Assembly: GCA_051646185.1 (NCBI GenBank)
Contig: JBOFCS010000154.1
Location: forward strand, 1-9,333
Direction of reading: 5' to 3'
DNA from: JBOFCS01 sp051646185
Lineage (GTDB): Bacteria > Actinomycetota > Actinomycetes > Mycobacteriales > Mycobacteriaceae
DNA length: 9,333 nt
In this document: positions 1-6,702 of the stretch, piece after piece
Numbering within the stretch: the first letter of the stretch is position 1
How the letters are laid out: each line of letters begins with the position of its first letter
The notes under the pieces: model-generated
Databases searched by the model: none
Seen by the model: only the letters and a program-made list of their open reading frames with translations
What the model was told of the DNA's origin: nothing
Position numbers and translations under genes: made by a program

Positions 1-427
1 CTACCAATAACAACATGCCGTCAGGTTCAGCGAAGGGGTCGTACTGACCCAGAATGGCAGTGGAAAGATAGGAAAGTACAGCTCCAGCCTGTGCGCCCCC
101 AAGTTTTCCAAATAAAAATCCCTTACTCGTATCGTCAGACCCTGAAAGCAACTCCATTGATTTGGCCGCCGCCTGCAACCAGCCAATTCGATCCACAATC
201 TGAGCCTGTGGCACTATCAAACCATCAGCAAGACCGGTCACTTCACGAACCGGTCCCTCCGCTTGCACAGATAGTTCTGCCAATTCGGTACGGGCCTGTT
301 GATCAGTATAACGACTGATTGTCGGGCCTGATCGAACCAACCGAGTACCAACCTTTTCAGCGAACTCCCAGTCGATACCTGCACCTAGTGTTAAAGACTT
401 TGTGCTATCAGTTTTTTCAGTACTCAT
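1..427 (-). CDS. Zinc-dependent metalloprotease, DUF2342/zincin_2 type (partial)
   Basis: The leftward frame from ATG at 425-427 stays open for 142 codons to the window edge, so only the N-terminal part is present. It begins MSTEKTDSTKSLTLGAGIDW and includes VREVTGLADG, IGWLQAAAKSMELL and, near the edge, GAVLSYLSTAILGQYDPF. The last stretch, leading into GQYDPF, is typical of actinobacterial proteins annotated as zinc-dependent metalloprotease or coenzyme F420 biosynthesis-associated protein (family knowledge; Rv3626c is the M. tuberculosis member). The HExxH zinc site lies further downstream and is not visible, so catalysis cannot be judged. The start codon overlaps the dacB stop as ATGA, which implies one transcript and coupled translation. 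By synteny tilS and hpt would be expected beyond the left edge. Cellular role is not established; the name rests on family similarity. Confidence 0.85.
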   Translation of the reverse strand, partial: MSTEKTDSTKSLTLGAGIDWEFAEKVGTRLVRSGPTISRYTDQQARTELAELSVQAEGPVREVTGLADGLIVPQAQIVDRIGWLQAAAKSMELLSGSDDTSKGFLFGKLGGAQAGAVLSYLSTAILGQYDPFAEPDGMLLLV

Positions 428-1839
428 ATACACCCGCACAACCTCAAAGTTCCGGCCAACTCATCTAATGCTGGCCTACTGCCGTTGGGAGGAACCCCAT
501 TTGATATAAAGGAAAAAGTGAGAACTCGATTGCTCATATCTACAACAACACCAGCTAAAGAACTTGCAGTAGAAAGAGTTCCAGTTTTTGCTCGAACCCA
601 CCCTGCACCGTTTCGATCTCCATTCAGGTAACGACTAGATAAAGTCCCGGTCGCCCCGGCCACCGGCAGCATATCCAATAACGGCCTTAGCTTTACCCCA
701 ACCTTAGTGTCAGCAGCTGCGGTTGCAAGAACATCACTGAGCACTCGCGCAGGCAATAGATCAGCAAGCGAGAGTCCACTGACGTCCTGTAAATCCACGC
801 CATCGAGCCGGAATCCAGCCGAACTTAGCGCTAAAGTAACAGCCCGAACCGCTCCCGCAAAGCTTGGTTCCTGCCCGGTTGCAGCTGCAATCTCTCGACC
901 AACTGATTCAGCAAGTACATTGTCAGAAACTGTCATAAGCTGCTGCAACCGTTCCAACAGTGGCGCCGAATGCACCACTGCCAGTTCTTTGGCATTGCTA
1001 GCTGCTGAGCCTAATTGCACTTGAGTTACATCGGTACCCAGCCTTCTAGCAAGCTCCCGCCCAGCATCTAACGCTGGACTTGCAGATCGTGGCGATTCAT
1101 CACTGAGCGGCTGGACACGTCCGCCGTCAAGCATTACTGGCTCACAAGGCGCGATATAACCCCCAGCAATATCAGCATCATTCCACCCTGCTGCCATTGT
1201 ATTCCCAACATACGCACTGGTGTCTACAAGCACTCGGGTAACCGGAGTGGAATTGGACCTCAGCTGACCCACAAGATCATCTAGTCGAGCTGCGTTGGCA
1301 TAGAAACTTGGCTGTCCTGCAGGTTGCGCAGTCATCGTGGGGTCCCCTGTACCCACCAGTACCACTTCCCCCGATGCGGCTCCTTGTAGGACTCTAGTAG
1401 TCACTCTATGATCCGAAGGTAAGGAGAGCAATGCGGCTGCGGCGGTAAGAATTTTTGCTGTGGACGCTGGAGTCCTCGGAAGCTGCGCGCCCAACTCCCA
1501 CAAGACCGTACCAGTTTTAGCATCGGCTACCTGCCCTGTAAAGGCGCCCAAAGCCGGGTTTGCCGCCAAGACCGACAGCCTCGCGGATAACACCTCGGGT
1601 ACTGGCATCGGCGCATCGGTCGGCACCGGAGCGATACTGGGGTTGATAGTGACTAGAGTCGGCTCCGCAATGCCCGCGACCGGCTGACTGACAGCCGCTT
1701 CTTTGCCCTGACCGCTACCCACCCTCGTGACCAAAGCAGCAAAAACAACAAGCAGAAAAACACTTATTACCGCCACACCTAAGCCAAATATTCGAGTTGA
1801 TCGTCGCCAGCGCGACGGTCGCCAGCTACTGGTCCCCAA
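424..1839 (-). CDS. dacB: D-alanyl-D-alanine carboxypeptidase/endopeptidase (PBP4 type, peptidase S13)
   Basis: A 471-residue penicillin-binding protein of the S13 family, which trims D-Ala from peptidoglycan stem peptides or cuts cross-links outside the membrane. All three active-site motifs are present in order: STAK (nucleophile Ser126, Lys129), SDN (305-307) and KTG (418-420). Residues about 17-39 form a hydrophobic signal anchor after an arginine-rich start (RPSRWRRSTR), followed by a Pro/Ala/Val-rich linker to about residue 85. Length and motif spacing fit the family (Rv3627c is the mycobacterial counterpart). The start is TTG; a GGAGG lies four bases upstream, slightly close, and no better start keeps the basic N-terminus. 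The stop overlaps the metalloprotease ATG by four bases. It is divergent from ppa. Orientation and role are well supported; carboxypeptidase versus endopeptidase preference cannot be read from sequence. Confidence 0.93.
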   Translation of the reverse strand: MGTSSWRPSRWRRSTRIFGLGVAVISVFLLVVFAALVTRVGSGQGKEAAVSQPVAGIAEPTLVTINPSIAPVPTDAPMPVPEVLSARLSVLAANPALGAFTGQVADAKTGTVLWELGAQLPRTPASTAKILTAAAALLSLPSDHRVTTRVLQGAASGEVVLVGTGDPTMTAQPAGQPSFYANAARLDDLVGQLRSNSTPVTRVLVDTSAYVGNTMAAGWNDADIAGGYIAPCEPVMLDGGRVQPLSDESPRSASPALDAGRELARRLGTDVTQVQLGSAASNAKELAVVHSAPLLERLQQLMTVSDNVLAESVGREIAAATGQEPSFAGAVRAVTLALSSAGFRLDGVDLQDVSGLSLADLLPARVLSDVLATAAADTKVGVKLRPLLDMLPVAGATGTLSSRYLNGDRNGAGWVRAKTGTLSTASSLAGVVVDMSNRVLTFSFISNGVPPNGSRPALDELAGTLRLCGCI

Positions 1840-1864
1840 CGATCCTCCGGTCCTTTATAAGTTA

Positions 1865-1886
1865 GGTGTTAGCAGTTGCTATAACC
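1865..1886. promoter_or_regulatory. Imperfect 22-bp dyad upstream of dacB
   Basis: The arms GGTGTTAGCA (1865-1874) and TGCTATAACC (1877-1886) are complementary at 8 of 10 positions around a central GT; the inner TAGCA/TGCTA is perfect. It ends 26 bp before the dacB TTG start, so it could be an operator or a hairpin in the dacB leader. A second small palindrome, CCGGA-TTAC-TCCGG, lies at 1930-1943. The rest of the divergent dacB/ppa region (1840-2083) shows no clear promoter. A weak candidate for ppa is TTGTAC at 1998-2003 with TAACTG at 2020-2025. Confidence 0.35.
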
Positions 1887-2069
1887 ACCAAAATTTCGGC
1901 TTAACGACCAACCAAACTGCTTTATTGTGCCGGATTACTCCGGACTGTGCGCGTCCATTCTTATGCTCACACTATCCTGGAGTGGACTCAGCGTCAGTTG
2001 TACACACAATACCGATGGATAACTGCTGCTGAATGACCACTGAACTACCACCTAAATACCGTTACGAGA

Positions 2070-2075
2070 AGAGGA
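2070..2075 (+). promoter_or_regulatory. Ribosome binding site that sets the ppa start
   Basis: AGAGGA lies eight bases before GTG 2084-2086. The upstream in-frame ATG at 2033 has no purine-rich motif at a suitable distance and would add 17 residues not found in the family. Confidence 0.65.
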
Positions 2076-2083
2076 CAACAAGC

Positions 2084-2572
2084 GTGCAATTCGACGTTAC
2101 GATCGAGATCCCTAAGGGTCAACGAAACAAGTACGAAGTTGATCACGTTTCGGGCCGAGTCCGACTTGATCGCTACCTTTACACTGCCTTCGGCTATCCC
2201 GCAGATTACGGCTACATCGAGAATACCCTCGGTGAAGACGGCGATCCCCTTGATGCTCTCGTTCTACTGCCTGAATCAGTCTTCCCAGGTGTAATCGTTG
2301 AAGCCCGGCCTGTGGGCATGTTCAAAATGGTTGACGAAGCTGGCGGCGATGACAAGGTTCTATGTGTCCCTGCCGGAGACCCTCGCTGGGATCACATTCA
2401 AGATATCGCGGATGTCCCACAGTATGAACTAGATGCGATTAAACATTTTTTTGTTCACTACAAAGACCTTGAGCCTAATAAACATGTATCAGCTGCTGAC
2501 TGGGTTGGCCGGGCCGAGGCCGAGGCCGAGTACACAGCTTCGGTTGCTCGTCTTGCCGCTTCTGGTCACTGA
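2084..2572 (+). CDS. ppa: Inorganic pyrophosphatase, family I (soluble)
   Basis: Hydrolyses pyrophosphate to phosphate in the cytoplasm with Mg2+, pulling biosynthetic reactions forward. From the GTG start the protein has 162 residues and begins MQFDVTIEIPKGQRNKYEVD, matching the usual mycobacterial/corynebacterial N-terminus and length. The family I signature DGDPLDALV is present, as are the substrate-contacting segments RNKYEVD, YPADYGYIENT and DDKVLCVPAGDPRW, and HFFVHYKDLEP near the C-terminus. An in-frame ATG at 2033 gives 179 residues but adds an unrelated extension without a ribosome site. The acidic tail is encoded by three GCCGAG repeats (AEAEAE). The gene is divergent from dacB and convergent with the exporter gene, separated from it by a strong hairpin. 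Identification is firm. Confidence 0.97.
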   Translation: MQFDVTIEIPKGQRNKYEVDHVSGRVRLDRYLYTAFGYPADYGYIENTLGEDGDPLDALVLLPESVFPGVIVEARPVGMFKMVDEAGGDDKVLCVPAGDPRWDHIQDIADVPQYELDAIKHFFVHYKDLEPNKHVSAADWVGRAEAEAEYTASVARLAASGH

Positions 2573-2573
2573 T

Positions 2574-2624
2574 CTTTAAGTTGCACATGACACTGCGGCT
2601 CGTAGTGTCATGTGCAACTTAAAG
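2574..2624. terminator. Perfect 21-bp hairpin between ppa and the exporter gene
   Basis: The left arm at 2574-2594 is fully complementary to the right arm at 2604-2624, with a nine-base loop (gcggctcgt). It starts two bases after the ppa stop and its right arm covers the stop codon (2619-2621) of the convergent exporter gene, so it can serve both transcripts. There is no T-tract on either side, so it is not a textbook intrinsic terminator; it may end or stabilise both mRNAs. Confidence 0.8.
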
Positions 2625-4310
2625 CACTGGGTCTGTCGCAGCGGAATCTAAGCCAGCTGCGGTACGCAGTGGAACTTCCTTCCATAGCAGCACTAATACC
2701 AGCGCAAGTAACGATAGAACTGCTACCAGTAAAAAAACTGTATCGATAGCATCTGCAAACCCCACTTGAAATGGCTTAGCTAAGACCGGATTTAGCTGCT
2801 GAATGACTGAACTATCAGAAAGTACGTCTTGTGCCGCAGAAGTATCCCTAGCAATCAAGCCAGTTGCCAGTGTTTGTTCATAGGGGTTCACACTGCTCGC
2901 TCCAGCCTTAACGGCTTGAACAAAAGCTGGATCTGTTGATGCAGAATGTAATTGATCGGTGATATTAGGTGATACTTGAGAAAATAGAACAGACAAGAAG
3001 ATTGCTACCCCGGCAGTACCGCCGATTTGCCGAAAAAATGTCGCCGATGCCGTAGAAACCCCCATGTCCTTAGCTGGCAATGAGTTTTGTATTGCCAAAG
3101 TCATTGGCTGCATAAGGTTCCCAAGGCCAGATCCCAGGATGAACATAAAGAGCACCACTAAGATTGCTGCAGAGTCAAAGCGGATATAATGCCACAAAAA
3201 TGATCCGAGCGTGATTAATATCGCGCCGATAATCGGAAAAACTCTATAGTGACCCGTTTTTGAAATAACGCGACCGGAAACTATTGAACCCAACATGAGA
3301 CCGAGCACTAATGGCAATGTCTGTAACCCAGCAACAGTTGGGCTAGAACCGCGTACCACTTGCAAATACTGTGGAATCAATGAGATCCCACCAAACATTA
3401 CCGCACCAACCACAAGAGAAATCGCTACTCCCAGAGCAAAAGTTGAGTTGCGGAAGAACCTCATCGGAATGAGCGCACCCTCCCCCATTTTTATTTCCAC
3501 AAAAATAAATCCGCATACACCAGCGATCCCAATAATGTAACAGGTTAGCGAGTATCCAGATAACCAACCCCACTCACGTCCCTGTTCAGCGACAACCAGC
3601 AGTGGCACCAACCCCAACGCCAATACTGCCGCACCCCACCAGTCAATTCTCTTATCAGCCTGGGATTCTCGCTTAGGTAGTTTTAAGACTTTGGAAACCA
3701 CTACCAAGGCAAATAATCCGATGGGGACGTTAACCAAAAATACCCACCTCCATCCGGTAATAGTTAAAATCGATTCTTGCCCCGCCAATACTCCACCAAG
3801 CACTGGGCCAAGCACACTTGACGTACCAAAGACTGCAAGAAAATAACCCTGGTATTTCGATCGCTCCCGAGGGGCGACAATGTCACCAATGATAGTCAGT
3901 GCCAAAGAAAATAGTCCTCCGGCTCCCACCCCTTGAACTGCCCGAAATATCGCTAACATATACATAGAATCGGCGAAACTGCACAGCAGTGATCCCGCCA
4001 CGAATAAACTGATCGCTAACATAAAAAAGGGTTTACGCCCATATAGATCTGAAAGTTTTCCATAGAGCGGAGTTGCCAGGGTTGAGGTAATTAAATATGC
4101 GGTAGTAACCCAAGCTTGCAAGGAATACCCTTGTAAATCATCGGCAATGGTGCGAATGGAGGTGGAAACAATTGTTTGGTCCAAGGCAGCTAAAAACATC
4201 CCCAGCATCAAACCGCTTAAAATCACTAAAATCTGGCGGTGGGTAAATCCCACCGCAGTCTGTGCAGTCGACACAGTGGTTGAACTTGTGGCTAAATCCT
4301 CTTGCGCCAT
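2619..4310 (-). CDS. MFS multidrug exporter, DHA2 (14-TM EmrB/QacA) family
   Basis: A 563-residue inner-membrane proton antiporter of the drug-exporting DHA2 family. Visible family motifs: LDQTIVSTSIRTIADDL in TM1 (43-59), loop motif GKLSDLYGRKP (84-94), FRAVQGVGAGG (122-132), antiporter motif GTSSVLGPVLGGVLAG (162-177) and GWRWVFLVNVPIG (186-198). Hydrophobic segments along the chain fit 14 helices, with a long polar external loop before the last helix, as in EmrB/QacA proteins. ATG at 4308-4310 follows AAGGA by seven bases. It lies 61 bp downstream of the crotonase gene on the same strand with no terminator between, so an operon is likely. Its 3' end lies in the hairpin shared with ppa. The substrate cannot be predicted; export of a drug, dye or lipophilic metabolite is the family norm. 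Confidence 0.92.
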   Translation of the reverse strand: MAQEDLATSSTTVSTAQTAVGFTHRQILVILSGLMLGMFLAALDQTIVSTSIRTIADDLQGYSLQAWVTTAYLITSTLATPLYGKLSDLYGRKPFFMLAISLFVAGSLLCSFADSMYMLAIFRAVQGVGAGGLFSLALTIIGDIVAPRERSKYQGYFLAVFGTSSVLGPVLGGVLAGQESILTITGWRWVFLVNVPIGLFALVVVSKVLKLPKRESQADKRIDWWGAAVLALGLVPLLVVAEQGREWGWLSGYSLTCYIIGIAGVCGFIFVEIKMGEGALIPMRFFRNSTFALGVAISLVVGAVMFGGISLIPQYLQVVRGSSPTVAGLQTLPLVLGLMLGSIVSGRVISKTGHYRVFPIIGAILITLGSFLWHYIRFDSAAILVVLFMFILGSGLGNLMQPMTLAIQNSLPAKDMGVSTASATFFRQIGGTAGVAIFLSVLFSQVSPNITDQLHSASTDPAFVQAVKAGASSVNPYEQTLATGLIARDTSAAQDVLSDSSVIQQLNPVLAKPFQVGFADAIDTVFLLVAVLSLLALVLVLLWKEVPLRTAAGLDSAATDPVL

Positions 4311-4370
4311 CTAGTTTTCCTTCACCATCATACTTTTCAGCATTGCTTTCACAGCCTCGGGCACAAACAA
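4311..4370 (-). CDS. Possible 19-residue peptide between crotonase and exporter
   Basis: The 61-bp gap holds a frame TTG...TAG encoding MFVPEAVKAMLKSMMVKEN. AAGGGG sits about six bases before the TTG, inside the last crotonase codons. The TTG begins one base after the crotonase stop, and its own stop is directly followed by the exporter ATG (TAGATG). Such packing could couple translation of the two flanking genes, but an open frame this short can arise by chance. I know no family for it. Confidence 0.2.
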   Translation of the reverse strand: MFVPEAVKAMLKSMMVKEN

Positions 4371-4371
4371 T

Positions 4372-5196
4372 CTATTCCCCTTTGAAAACTGGAGGACGCT
4401 TCGAAAATACGGCAGTGATAGCCTCGGTGATATCTTTTGATGGCAGAAAGGCAGAGTTCCAGGCCGCTACATAGCGCAAACTATCTGCAACTGCTGCCGA
4501 TCGAGAATAATCCAGAACATCTTTAATGCCGGAAACCACTAGTGGAGGATTTGCCGCAATCTCTTGGGCAGTAGCATGCGCAGCTGCCAATGTCTGCGTT
4601 GCATCAGCAAAAACATCATTGACTAGCCCAATTTTTTCGGCCCGTGCAGCATCGATGTCCTTACCTGTAAGTGCCAATTCACGCAGATGACCTTCACTAA
4701 GAATGCCCGGTAGTCGGGCAAAGCTACCAACGTCGGCGACCATTGCCACCTTAACTTCGCGAATGGAAAATTTTGCATCCGCGCTGGCATACCGGATATC
4801 AACTGCGGAGATGAGATCTAACGCTCCGCCGATGCACCAACCCTGCACTGCTGCGATGACCGGGGTGCGGCAATCTGCGACTGAAGTAATAGCGGATTGG
4901 AGACGCTTAATTTCTTTATGAAATTCTGTGCGCGGCCCAGCAAGCATGTTCTGTTCCCCCACCAAGCTAGTGAGTAAACCGCCCATTCCAGCGAGATCAA
5001 GTCCGTAGGAAAAGTTATTTCCAGCCGCAGCCAAAACAATTGCTCGAACGTGTGGATCTGCCTCTAGTGTTGTCATAACCTCAGGTAATTCTTGCCAAAA
5101 GTCTGCCCCCATGGCATTGCCTTTACCTGGGCCGATCAGTGTGACCTGGGCAACATGTTCGGATATCTCGACTGTAAATGCGTTATATGTGCTCAT
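4372..5196 (-). CDS. Crotonase-family protein, probable delta3,5-delta2,4-dienoyl-CoA isomerase
   Basis: A 274-residue cytoplasmic crotonase (enoyl-CoA hydratase/isomerase superfamily). The oxyanion-hole segments are NFSYGLDL (61-68) and GWCIGGALDL (119-128). The part 123-163 carries three acids in the pattern GALDLIS (Asp127), REVKVAM (Glu147) and ADVGSFARLP (Asp155). This matches the Asp/Glu/Asp set of ECH1-type dienoyl-CoA isomerases, which shift double bonds during beta-oxidation of unsaturated fatty acids, rather than the two-glutamate site of hydratases (family knowledge). It ends in the usual KRPPVFKGE tail. The start is ATG 5196 with GGGAAGG five bases upstream. An in-frame ATG at 5253 would add 19 residues and lacks this site. 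It is probably first gene of an operon with the exporter and is divergent from the OHCU decarboxylase gene. EchA21 of M. tuberculosis is a similar protein by recall. Confidence 0.87.
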   Translation of the reverse strand: MSTYNAFTVEISEHVAQVTLIGPGKGNAMGADFWQELPEVMTTLEADPHVRAIVLAAAGNNFSYGLDLAGMGGLLTSLVGEQNMLAGPRTEFHKEIKRLQSAITSVADCRTPVIAAVQGWCIGGALDLISAVDIRYASADAKFSIREVKVAMVADVGSFARLPGILSEGHLRELALTGKDIDAARAEKIGLVNDVFADATQTLAAAHATAQEIAANPPLVVSGIKDVLDYSRSAAVADSLRYVAAWNSAFLPSKDITEAITAVFSKRPPVFKGE

Positions 5197-5265
5197 AGTG
5201 GCCTTCCCTGTGTCAAAAGTTAATAGCTGTAGCAGGGCAATGTGTGGGTCCAATTGCCAATACCG

Positions 5266-5294
5266 TTGACATGAAGGTTACGGCGCGTTAAAGA
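5266..5294 (+). promoter_or_regulatory. Candidate promoter for the OHCU decarboxylase gene
   Basis: TTGACA (5266-5271, perfect -35) is followed after 17 bp by TAAAGA (5289-5294), a poor -10. It would give a leader of roughly 85 bases to ATG 5386. It lies in the 189-bp divergent region 5197-5385, in which I could not locate a convincing promoter for the crotonase. Confidence 0.35.
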
Positions 5295-5385
5295 CGTGCT
5301 AATTCCGGCTACTACCTCTGGTCAAATGGTGGTTTTCGCGGCACAGTGGAGATAGTGAGTAATAGACGTTGGAACGGAGGTTCGG

Positions 5386-5907
5386 ATGTTATTACACCAG
5401 GACATCGGGCTGGAGAAATTTAATGAGGAGCCACGCTACAAGGCCGTCCATGCACTGTATGAGTGCTGCAATAGCGTGACCTGGGCTACTCATGTTGCCG
5501 ATTCTCGCGCTTTTGCCGATCATAATGTGTTATTTACCTGTGCCGACGATGAGCTTTTTGCACTCTCTGAGTCCGCTATTGACGTCATTGTTCAAGGTCA
5601 CTTAGTTGTTGGCCGTCGCCCAACAACTAGTGCCTCACAATTAGAGCAGTGTGCGGTCTGGGATTCTGATCCCTTGACCATGGATAAATTATATGAAGCA
5701 ATTTTTTGCTATGAGGCCCGGTTTGGTTACCGCTTTATTGTCTGCCCTTGCGGCATGAGTGTCCAGGATCTTATCTCCACAATTGATAGTCGTTTGAACC
5801 ATGATCAAGATACCGAACGCAAAGTGCTTCGTAATGAAATAGCTAAAATAAATCGGATTAGACTCGGACGAATGCTTGGGCCTAAAGATGGCTACTATAA
5901 TTGGTAA
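5386..5907 (+). CDS. uraD: OHCU decarboxylase-like protein (PF09349 family), orphan
   Basis: A 173-residue protein resembling 2-oxo-4-hydroxy-4-carboxy-5-ureidoimidazoline decarboxylase, the third enzyme of urate breakdown, which yields (S)-allantoin. Family marks in order: WATHVADSRAFAD (33-45), the histidine of the HPxLG motif as GHLVVGRRP (His72, with Leu in place of Pro), the S..EQ element as SASQLEQ (82-88), YEARFGYRFIVC (109-120) and the C-terminal helix DTERKVLRNEIAKINRIRLGRML. ATG 5386 follows GGAGG by five bases. No uricase, hydroxyisourate hydrolase or allantoinase gene is in the window. The gene stands alone, divergent from the crotonase and convergent with tetR. The family call is good. 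Activity on OHCU is uncertain given the altered motif and missing partners, and a related decarboxylase activity is possible. Confidence 0.8.
   Translation: MLLHQDIGLEKFNEEPRYKAVHALYECCNSVTWATHVADSRAFADHNVLFTCADDELFALSESAIDVIVQGHLVVGRRPTTSASQLEQCAVWDSDPLTMDKLYEAIFCYEARFGYRFIVCPCGMSVQDLISTIDSRLNHDQDTERKVLRNEIAKINRIRLGRMLGPKDGYYNW
5603..5629. repeat. Inverted repeat inside the OHCU decarboxylase gene
   Basis: TAGTTGTTGG (5603-5612) and CCAACAACTA (5620-5629) are exactly complementary around a seven-base loop. With one bulged T the stem extends by CAC/GTG. It lies in codons for the active-site loop (His72 region), so it may be coincidental with coding, or a hairpin in the mRNA. Confidence 0.55.
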
Positions 5908-5944
5908 ATATGATGTAGCACAACGTAATTTGTTGTTACTAGCC

Positions 5945-5967
5945 GCACTGTAGGCAATTTACAGTGC
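5945..5967. terminator. Short hairpin between uraD and tetR
   Basis: GCACTGTA (5945-5952) and TACAGTGC (5960-5967) form a perfect 8-bp stem with a seven-base loop. It lies 38 bp after the uraD stop and spans the tetR stop codon (5959-5961). There is no T-run, so termination in either direction is only plausible. Confidence 0.4.
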
Positions 5968-6588
5968 ACTATCTAAAACTTGGGCGATAACCGTAGCTAT
6001 TGTTTTGTGATCAATTTCCTCAGGGTCTACCGCATGGTCAAGTATCAATCCAGAAATAGTTGCCATCAATTGAATAGCAACAATGCGGGCATCAAAGTTT
6101 GTTGGTAACTCCCATTCTTGGGCGTGCTCAGAAATCAATAGCTCTAATCGAGAGCGGAGTTGACGACGTTCCCGCCGATATTCCTGAGCAATTGCATCAT
6201 CCCGTCCAGCCTGGACCCCAAACTCTAAAGAAAGGTAGGACCATTGCGCTTGATCAGTAAGCCAGGTTGCTATGGATTTACCTGCTTTAGCTGTTGCCGC
6301 ACCGGGGTTAAGATTTTGCACTTCACTGGTGACTGTCTCAATTAATTCAGCCGATTTCTCGGCGAGAAGCTCGGAAAAGAGAGTTTGTTTGGAATTAAAA
6401 TTGGAATATACGGCACCTTTAGTGAAGCCCGCTTGCCGAGCAATTTGATGTAGTCGGGCAGCGGCGTAGCCGTTCTGGCCAAACTCTTCTGCAGCTGCAA
6501 GGAGCAACCGCTCGCGTACTTCACTGCGGCTGGGGCGCGACTGCTCCGCAGTGTCTTGCGCTTTGTTGTTAGGTATTCCACTGAGCAT
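5959..6588 (-). CDS. TetR/AcrR-family transcriptional repressor
   Basis: A 209-residue one-component regulator. The N-terminal DNA-binding domain covers about residues 22-75: RSEVRERLLLAAAEEFGQNGYAAARLHQIARQAGFTKG is split here as helix 1 (24-38) and the HTH LHQIARQAGFTKGAVYSNF (46-64), ending in the usual SKQTLFSELL. The rest is a variable all-helical ligand and dimer domain with no recognisable ligand. ATG 6588 is chosen because AGGAG lies seven to eight bases upstream and it sits just before the conserved domain. An in-frame ATG at 6678 would put the start inside the operator palindromes. The gene is divergent from the membrane-protein gene at 6703 across 114 bp. By the usual TetR layout it should repress that gene and itself, with release by a small hydrophobic ligand (inference). 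Confidence 0.92.
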   Translation of the reverse strand: MLSGIPNNKAQDTAEQSRPSRSEVRERLLLAAAEEFGQNGYAAARLHQIARQAGFTKGAVYSNFNSKQTLFSELLAEKSAELIETVTSEVQNLNPGAATAKAGKSIATWLTDQAQWSYLSLEFGVQAGRDDAIAQEYRRERRQLRSRLELLISEHAQEWELPTNFDARIVAIQLMATISGLILDHAVDPEEIDHKTIATVIAQVLDSAL

Positions 6589-6636
6589 GTCCCTACTCCT
6601 ACTATTGCCGCGATTGTTGCTAACTTTTGCTTCCGC

Positions 6637-6666
6637 TTGACTCCAAACTGCAACGATACCTATAGT
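6637..6666 (+). promoter_or_regulatory. Promoter of the YhgE-like membrane-protein gene
   Basis: TTGACT (6637-6642) and TATAGT (6661-6666) are close to sigma-70 consensus with an 18-bp spacer. Predicted start is near 6673, about 30 bases before ATG 6703. The -10 box lies inside the first GATAC/GTATC palindrome. Confidence 0.7.
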
Positions 6667-6686
6667 ATCGAATACCAACGGTATCG
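6654..6686. promoter_or_regulatory. Nested palindromes, probable TetR operator cluster
   Basis: Four half-sites occur in 33 bp: CGATACC (6654-6660), GTATCG (6665-6670), AATACC (6671-6676) and GGTATCG (6680-6686). They form dyads CGATAC-N5-GTATCG (centre 6662) and ATACC-AAC-GGTAT (centre 6678), plus a perfect 7-bp outer pair CGATACC/GGTATCG (centre 6670). The dyad centres lie 16 bp apart, which would suit two TetR dimers. The cluster covers the -10 box and start of the rightward promoter and lies upstream of tetR. Confidence 0.75.
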
Positions 6687-6702
6687 AGGTGAAGGGTTAA
6701 GC

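Noticed and set aside
1727..2032. Rightward open frame of 101 codons before ppa
   Set aside because: It runs antisense to the dacB start and through the intergenic region, with no ribosome site or recognisable protein features.
2033..2083. Upstream ATG start giving a 179-residue pyrophosphatase
   Set aside because: The added 17 residues have no family counterpart and no ribosome site; GTG 2084 with AGAGGA gives the usual N-terminus and length.
2509..2530. GCCGAG triplicate as a possible tandem repeat
   Set aside because: It simply encodes the AEAEAE stretch common in the C-terminal part of actinobacterial pyrophosphatases.
5197..5253. Longer crotonase start at 5253
   Set aside because: The additional 19 residues lie upstream of a clear GGGAAGG site serving ATG 5196, and crotonases normally begin as the shorter form does.
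6589..6678. Longer TetR start at 6678
   Set aside because: It would place the start codon inside the operator palindromes; ATG 6588 has AGGAG at good distance.
6556..6702. Upstream start for the membrane protein at 6556
   Set aside because: The extension reads antisense through the tetR 5' end and across the promoter and operators; ATG 6703 follows a good ribosome site.
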